Part shown: piece after piece, positions 54,301 through 57,835 of the stretch
How positions within the stretch are numbered: the first letter of the stretch is position 1
How the letters are laid out: each line of letters begins with the position of its first letter
Source of the DNA: CAYVUM01 sp964454795
GTDB lineage: Bacteria; Pseudomonadota; Alphaproteobacteria; Rhodospirillales; Defluviicoccaceae
DNA: 57,835 nucleotides
Assembly: GCA_964454795.1 (NCBI GenBank)
Contig: CAYVUM010000007.1
Coordinates: 1 to 57,835 of the forward strand
Reading direction: 5' to 3'
Translations under genes and position numbers: made by a program
The notes under the pieces: model-generated
What the model was told of the DNA's origin: nothing
Databases searched by the model: none
Seen by the model: the letters and a program-made list of their open reading frames with translations, nothing else

Positions 54301-57300
54301 TCTTCCGCAGCATTGCCGGCGATGACACGCTGACCGTCAACGGCGCCGCCTCCGTCGAGGACGTGATCGGCCGCCTCAACGAGTTCGATCTGGTTGTCCG
54401 GGACCTGTCGACTGCGACGGTGGTGATCAACGGCACCCTGACGACAGTGCAGCGCGAACAGCGCCACGACGGCACCGTCACCGACCGGTTCCCGGCTCCC
54501 GGCCCCGACGCGACTCTCACACTGTCCCAGGCGCCGGTCGCCGCCGATCAGGTGTTCGTCGTCCGTCTCGGCAGCGGCGCGGTTTCCTCGAAGGTGCTGG
54601 ACCCGGCGAGCGAGTACTCGGTCGATCTGGAGGGTCGCACAGTCACCCTGTCCGTCGATACCGCCGGCGATGAGATCCTGGTCACCTACGGCACCGAACT
54701 GGCCTACTATTTCGGCGGCGAGCCGGTCTTCGACGTGGTCGTCGATGAGAATGCCGCCGGCGAAACCGTCTATATCCTTGAGCCGGCCACCTATCTCGGC
54801 GGTGAGCCGGTCATCGACGTGTTCACCGGCGAGCCGGTGTTCGACCGGTTCGGCGAGGCGGTGTTCCACGAGGCCGGCGAGCCGCGGCTGCACGTCCGCG
54901 GCGATCCGGTTCTGCGCACGCTCGGCGAAATCCGACGCTTCCTCGGCGGCCACCCGGATGCGGACCTGACCCCGACCGGCGAGCCGGTCACCGACGAGAA
55001 CGGCGATGTGGTTTTGAACGCCGATGGCTCGGTGTTCGTCGGCGCGGCCGGACAAGCGAAGATCCACGACCGCCGCGACCTCGCCTTCGACGGCTTCGCC
55101 TTCACCGCCGAACTGGACGCACTCGCCGCCCGCACCTTCGAACTGGGGCGAACGTTTGCCGGCGACGACCGGCTGGTGGCGGTGACCATCCGCTCCGCTC
55201 AGGGCGTCTTCCAGCTGGGATCCGACCAAGTTACCTTCGTCAGCAGCGACCCCGCCTTCGGCGGCCACGGAAGCCTGACCATCGATCCGCTCGCAGCCTA
55301 TCCGCTCGGAGCGATCACCGCCATTCGCGCCGACGGCAGCGCGGTGCGGGGGCTGGCGGCGGTCGCCGGACCGGTGGTGCTCGAAGCCAGCTTCGCGGTC
55401 CAGGCGTTCCACCAGAGCGGCGACATCGTCCGCTACTTCGGCGACGAACCGGTCCGGGCCGGCCAGCCGGTGTTGGACGACCGGGGCAACCTCTCCACGG
55501 TAATCCTCAACGACGGTACCGAGACGCTCGTCACCTACACCGACGATCTGGGCGATCCCGGGATCGCGCTTGGAACCCGGGTGTTGCTCTTCGATGCCGC
55601 CGGCGAGCGCATCCGCCACGGCCGCGGCGATCCGGTATATGTGGCGGCGGGCGAAGCTGCGGAGCTGGACCTCTCCGACCTGCAGGTCGCGGCGACGGCG
55701 CCGGCGGGCGGAACCGCGGTCCTCCGCGAGGTCGCGGCCCCGGTCGCCACCGTAACCCTGGGCGGCACTGTCGCCGGCGGCGAGCCCTGGGCCCTGACCG
55801 TCGAGGGCGTCGAGTACCGCTACACGGCGGCCGGCACCGACACGGCGGCGACGGTGGCAACAGCGCTGGCCGGGCTCGTCGATGCGGGCGACGGGGTGAC
55901 CGCCCAAGTCGACGGGACGGTCGTGGTGATCACCAGGGTCGTCGCCGGTTTTGTCCTCGACACCTTTGAGGCGGGCGAGCCGGTCCTGCGCCTGGGCAAC
56001 GAGCCGGTCCGGTACGTCGGCGGCGAGCGGGCGCTCTACGATGCCGACGACGTCATCGAAACTGCGGCGACCTTCCAGCAGCTGACCTTCAACAACCAGG
56101 CGGATGCACTCTTCGCGACCGGGGTCGACACCATCGACGTTACGCTCGGCCCGGGCAATGACACCTTCACCTTCGAGACCGCCTACACCGGCACGACCCG
56201 GCTCGCCACCGGCGCTGGCACCGACACCGCCAACGTCCGGGAGATTAACGGTGCCGCCATCGTCGCGACCGGCGAAGGCGCGGACCAGGTCAACGTCGGC
56301 TCGCTGGACCAGGGCTACTTCGAGGATCCGGACCGGCTGAAGGGCACCGCCAATCGCATCCGCGGCGCCCTGACGATCGACGCCGACAGGCCGACCGGGT
56401 CCGAGATCCTGGCTGCAGGCGACGGTGGCAGCCTCGCGGAGTTCCTCGCCGCCGGCGACACCCTCAACGTCGACGACTCGGGCGACGGCGGCGTCAATTC
56501 CGCAGTGCTCACCGCCAATTCCCTCACCGGCGTGTTCGGCGCGGGCGGTCAGCTCGGCTATGCCGGCTTCGAAGACCTCAACATCGTTGTCGGCGACGGC
56601 GGCAACAGGGTTCTGATTGCCGACACCCACGGTGCCGGAGAACCGGCCTACACCAACGTCACCGCCGGCGGCGGGGCCGATACCGTCAACGTCGAGCGGA
56701 TCAGCGGGCCGACCACCGTGGACACCGGGGCCGGCGATGACACCGTGCGGGTCGGCAGCGCCACCCGCAATCCGGATGCGGTCGCTGGCAGCGTCCTCGA
56801 CGGCATCGACGGCGGCTTCCTCGAGGCAACGGCCGGAAACGGCGGCAATGACCGGCTGTTCGTCTACGACAGCGGCGGCGTCGATGCCGGCAATCAGCCG
56901 GTCAATTCCGGGCGGATCGCGGCGAACTCGATTTCCGGCTTCGGCATGGACAGCGGGATCCGATACGACGGCTTCGAAGCCCTCGAGATGGTGCTTTCTG
57001 ACGGCGATGACGCCCTGTTCATCGAGAGCACCCACGCCGGCACGACCGTTGTCGACACGGCTGATGATCCCGACACCCGGCCGGCAGTGAACGTGGTCAA
57101 CGACGTCTTCAATATTGCGCGCATCGCCGGTCCGACGACCGTGGCCTCGGGCAGCGGCAACGACATCCTCCGCGTTAACTTCGACGTGAACGGCGAGCAG
57201 ACGTTCGAGAACGGCATCACCGCCCCGCTGACGCTGGATGGCCAGGGCGGCGGCGATACCTTCGAGGTGGGGCTCGCCGGCGACGGCAGCGCGCTGATCA

Positions 57301-57835
57301 ACGTGTTCGACAGCGGCAGTGTCGACGCCGGTATCGATGAGCTGGTGATTTTCGGCACCGAAGAGGCCGACGTGTTCCTGCTCCGCGCCAACCCGGCAGC
57401 CACGGACGACGCCGGCGCCCCCCGGCCGATCGGCTTCGTTGCCGCCGTGGAGGTGGATGCGGACCGCGAGCCGGTTCCGGGCGGGGATGTGGAGCGGGTG
57501 AACTACGACGGCCGGATCGATGGCCAGGTGGTGATCTTCGGCCGCGACGGTGACGACACCTTCGTCCTTGACGACAACCTGGCGCCGACCACGATCTTCG
57601 GCGACGCCGGCGACGATACCTTCCAGATCGGTCAGGTGTTTGCCTCGCCGCGGGACGGCAGCAATCCCAACAACGGCCTGCTCGACGACGACGACTTCGT
57701 GGAGACCACGCAGGTCACCCTCGGCTACCTCACCAACGGGGTCAGTCGGGCGACCACCCTCTTCGGCGGCTTCGGAGAGGACAGCTTCACCGTCTATCGC
57801 AACACCGCCGAGCTGAACCTGTTCGGCGACGAGGA
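12345..57835 (+). CDS. Giant multidomain repeat protein, main frame, 3' end outside the window
   Basis: One frame stays open without a stop from here to the last base: 45.5 kb, about 15,160 codons. Joined to the N-terminal frame it makes at least 15,640 residues, roughly 1.5 MDa. Read as a separate gene, the first ATG is at 12402. Domains in order: GDGDD beta motifs, a lipase-like hydrolase (12888-14175), beta-rich region, a discoidin-like module (15634-15935), about 65 repeats of about 120 residues with a seven-blade propeller inserted, Ig-like modules, two long beta-rich blocks, RTX-like repeats, a duplicated segment, a second discoidin-like module, GEPV repeats and terminal GDD modules. 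Composition is rich in Gly, Ala, Asp, Val and Thr, almost free of Cys, low in Lys, which is typical of exported calcium-dependent proteins. Likely surface-bound or secreted; function unknown. Confidence 0.9.
12655..12840 (+). other. GDGDD-type calcium-binding beta repeats
   Basis: Three successive copies read VNAGDGDDTIRI, INAGGGDDRIEI and VNGGDGTDAVV, spaced 20-27 residues apart. They resemble RTX-like or parallel beta-helix turns, in which Asp and Gly coordinate calcium. They directly precede the lipase-like domain. Confidence 0.6.
12888..14175 (+). other. Lipase-like alpha/beta-hydrolase domain in the giant protein
   Basis: A roughly 430-residue domain with the layout of a lipase or acyl hydrolase. 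It opens with PLLFIHGFAGSF, an oxyanion-hole strand with HG. The nucleophile elbow is VDLMTHSTGGLVARAYIQS, with Ser at 13341-13343 (residue 814 of the joined protein), followed by IIVAAPHQGVGQ. The candidate acid is Asp1034 in GDGTVSALS (14001), and the candidate base is His1071 in VGHSDLVHD (14112), followed by a QQKIVEAL helix. All three fall in the order and context seen in LCAT-like and bacterial lipases. The elbow has Thr instead of Gly before HS. Substrate unknown; embedding in a giant exported protein suggests an extracellular target. Confidence 0.75.
14176..15620 (+). other. Helical linker and beta-rich region
   Basis: Directly after the hydrolase, about 110 residues are predicted helical from their pattern (LLSRVEAAVRAVEAGI, AFNEAEALAGDLEAAIDSAL, LDALEELIEDALGL). 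From about 14560 the sequence turns into alternating beta strands (GFDITFANGVLDLGFDFDLS, AFRFRLDDFTVAATV) that merge gradually into the repeat array. VLGQEISGAFSFEE at about 15445 is the first clear repeat signature. No known domain is recognised. Confidence 0.5.
15634..15935 (+). other. Discoidin-like beta module, copy 1
   Basis: About 100 residues contain FTIYGVLDGTVDFDGLRVLA, SADGTTFAPL, YDLESAGLSFARVIRI and FDLDAIGVVPGHRGP. A second copy at 53815-54125 shares the same order and the FDLDAIG ending. Similar modules occur in many exported bacterial proteins, where they resemble jelly-roll ligand-binding folds. The function here is not known. Confidence 0.55.
20590..22480 (+). repeat. Block of six type C repeat units
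   Basis: Six consecutive units of about 365 bases share features not seen in the other units: LTADLLxFxRSG in place of LSGDFAFEQ, then VSGxxLGFxLxAG, RILxIxDADFGFxFT, GLAGAVxNA and LGPDLxDVTLxG, before the usual INTT. They look like a local expansion of one variant unit. Confidence 0.7.
35910..37530 (+). other. Seven-blade FG-GAP/VCBS-type propeller inserted in a repeat unit
   Basis: Seven blade motifs are visible, beginning near 35931, 36072, 36234, 36381, 36816, 36960 and 37392, of the form AVALGDVDGDGSNDLVVGN followed by RLYLNNGSG. The DxDGDGxxD loops fit calcium binding, and seven blades match integrin-like FG-GAP propellers. Two extra inserts of about 95 and 90 residues sit between blades 4-5 and 6-7 and resemble each other in their AARNGL/AIRNARS ends. 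The propeller interrupts a repeat: the half ending IDETFRVGAGA lies before it and the half starting VQRLTLPAGPYVRIEG lies after it. A ligand- or adhesion-binding role is usual for such propellers. Confidence 0.82.
41840..42640 (+). other. Two Ig-like modules (SbsA/Big_5-like)
   Basis: Two modules follow the repeat array. The first contains RTIDVLFNDPNGVGLDPASI, PEFTLKINGQ and ELAIEFAANAFRDANGN. The second contains RYIDVTFVSRDGSAINPATI, DEFALAGSG and EVEVRFRANSFA. This pattern (strand, conserved 'build up to SILD', strand, 'A-x-x-F-D-G-N' end) resembles SbsA-type bacterial Ig-like domains used as stalk modules. Confidence 0.6.
42650..44760 (+). other. Long beta-rich region without recognised domain
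   Basis: About 700 residues of alternating hydrophobic and polar beta strands: IPIGPLQLQGPSVGINDIGF, VRVEVPGNFTFAVASLEVEI, FMWPSWLPIKINAIGIEWPD, ASFGVSVSGNLFGGELDAAL, GGLTIRLGLSELGPLGVFI. One short helix-rich stretch is WLSTIQLQVAEQFRRVQ. It differs from the array units and is not named here. Long grooves or sheets of this kind are seen in lipid-transfer and scaffold proteins, but that is only an analogy. Confidence 0.5.
44780..46410 (+). other. Four further Ig-like modules
   Basis: Four copies share the pattern of the pair at 41840-42640: RAYIDVEFRAPAGAVLDYES, GYIDIAFRGAVGADLDSGSI, SLEIRFSPTMGSVLDHDSI and DAIDVVFTPVSGAVLDES. Each is followed by EFxL and a final strand such as EVTLAFADGAGFK or ILTLSFVAGAWQDSAGN. 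They would act as spacers. Confidence 0.6.
46420..48840 (+). other. Second long beta-rich region
   Basis: About 800 residues of extended beta strands, with partial echoes of the array (LQVNTT near 46730, VMFNTT near 47145, LAVNTTG near 47970, LEINTTG near 48290). Frequent SGxxxFxI and hydrophobic strands occur (LLSVLELTGRFAFQI, FLGFARGSGSAEIVI). It looks like degenerate array units with longer insertions. Function unknown. Confidence 0.5.
48850..51600 (+). other. RTX-like calcium-binding repeats and associated beta modules
   Basis: After GDVNPNGSS and a transition segment, typical glycine-aspartate nonapeptide-like repeats appear: GGDGDDIITL, GGPENDQING, LFGGSGDDEITGGGGADRI (49315-49490), GGAGDDRLIGSPYNDTL and TGGAGRDIF (50165-50275). 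Between and after them are related beta-helix turns (DAGDGNDRID, GGGDDELIV, GGSGNDTIHIGG). These motifs bind calcium and fold outside the cell in type I-secreted proteins. They are internal here, not at the C-terminus. Confidence 0.75.
51600..52980 (+). other. Pro-rich hinge, helical segment and beta modules
   Basis: A proline-rich stretch (APPPLILDPPGFTYTPPA) leads into a rare helical segment, FFESLLRFFRIGTIAEEIAR and LQSLVSQALGWLDQVERS, followed by SAQERNALFDAISIREIQRR. This interrupts thousands of residues of beta structure, so it may be a hinge or assembly point. Beta modules with GGDDIVRLEQ and GAGDDEVVVSD follow. Confidence 0.5.
52985..53710 (+). repeat. Direct duplication of a 125-residue segment
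   Basis: Two adjacent units have matching landmarks about 375 bases apart: VQETGVQESGRQ and GVQLTGLQESGIQ; TGAPLWIGLDGS and SGLPVWVGDSA; ETGMPLIERV and ETGIPVIERV; RVFTDTGIPSIVA and RVFTPTGLPSIVA; then PVYRDASGNR and PVFLDEAFNR. A third, shortened echo (TDTGRKAFLSDF) follows. The motif family is not one I recognise. Confidence 0.75.
53815..54125 (+). other. Discoidin-like beta module, copy 2
   Basis: LDLIVYESTGLAEFGEVIVE, SNDGTTWVRF, YDLATTGLTEAGFIRVRS and FDLDAIGILPGSRGP parallel the module at 15634-15935 in order and spacing. The two copies bracket the repeat array at a distance of about 38 kb. Confidence 0.6.
54706..56040 (+). repeat. GEPV-rich repeat region
   Basis: A short motif, G-E/D-P-V plus a hydrophobic and an aspartate, recurs irregularly: YFGGEPVFDVV, YLGGEPVIDVF, TGEPVFDRF, AGEPRLHVRGDPVLRTL, TGEPVTDENGD, FGDEPVRAGQPVLDD, RGDPVYVAAGE, AGEPVLRLGNEPVRYVGGER. 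The first seven occur within about 270 bases, then the spacing widens around inserted beta modules (TVTLGGTVAGGEPWALTV). The coding sequence GGCGAGCCGGT recurs nearly unchanged, unlike the diverged array units. No family is recognised. Confidence 0.75.
56100..57835 (+). repeat. Tandem GAGDDTV-type modules at the window end
   Basis: At least three modules of about 150 residues repeat the order: VxRIxGPTTVDTGAGDDTV; GxLTLDGxGGxDxLxV; DSGxVDAG or DDSGDGG; SLTGVFG or SISGFGM; then GFEALEMVLSDGDD and IESTHAGTT. Landmark starts are near 56240, 56690 and 57130. This pattern is common in giant calcium-binding exoproteins and suggests a beta helix. The last module is cut by the window end, and the frame is still open. 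Confidence 0.7.

Noticed and set aside
12345..57835. Non-ribosomal peptide or polyketide synthase as the reason for a giant gene
   Set aside because: No adenylation, condensation, ketosynthase or carrier-protein motifs are present; the sequence is beta-rich with calcium-type loops.

Overview
The window reads as high-GC alphaproteobacterial chromosome; no species is assigned. Supporting signs are a mreBCD-mrdA-rodA cell-shape operon, a tRNA-Lys with encoded CCA, a short secreted protein with a VPLPA/PEP-CTERM-type C-terminal sorting signal, and an HpnL-like membrane protein.

Layout. Bases 1-5293 hold the end of mreB followed by mreC, mreD, mrdA (PBP2) and rodA on the plus strand. mreC to rodA are overlapping or tightly spaced. 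The products form the elongasome that drives lateral peptidoglycan synthesis. A tRNA-Lys(CTT) lies at 5430-5505. Bases 5754-7922 carry two minus-strand genes, the sorting-signal protein and a sulfotransferase. An HpnL-like gene (8342-9376, plus) runs convergently into a periplasmic adaptor gene (9385-10245, minus). Divergent from the adaptor, across a regulatory region broken by a 100-N assembly gap, starts a giant gene.

The giant gene fills the rest of the window, from 10903 to beyond 57835. Its first 486 codons (10903-12363) carry an LEPR-XLL-type N-terminal motif, a low-complexity linker and a matrixin-like zinc metalloprotease motif. A one-base frameshift at a G6 tract (12337-12342) separates this from a frame that stays open for about 15,160 codons to the end of the window. 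With the frame restored the product exceeds 15,600 residues, roughly 1.5 MDa, and its C-terminus is not in the window. Past the frameshift come a lipase-like alpha/beta hydrolase with a complete candidate Ser-Asp-His triad, then about 65 diverged beta-rich repeats of about 120 residues in at least three subtypes. A seven-blade FG-GAP-like propeller is inserted inside one repeat. Further on are Ig-like modules, long beta-rich stretches, calcium-binding GGxGxD-type repeats, a GEPV-rich repeat region and tandem GAGDDTV-type modules.

How the parts may work together (inference). The giant protein looks exported or surface-associated, with two enzyme-like domains near its N-terminus on a very long calcium-stabilised stalk. 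The divergent adaptor could belong to its export route, but no ABC ATPase or outer-membrane partner is visible here. The long minus-strand open frames under the giant gene are codon-bias shadows and are not annotated.
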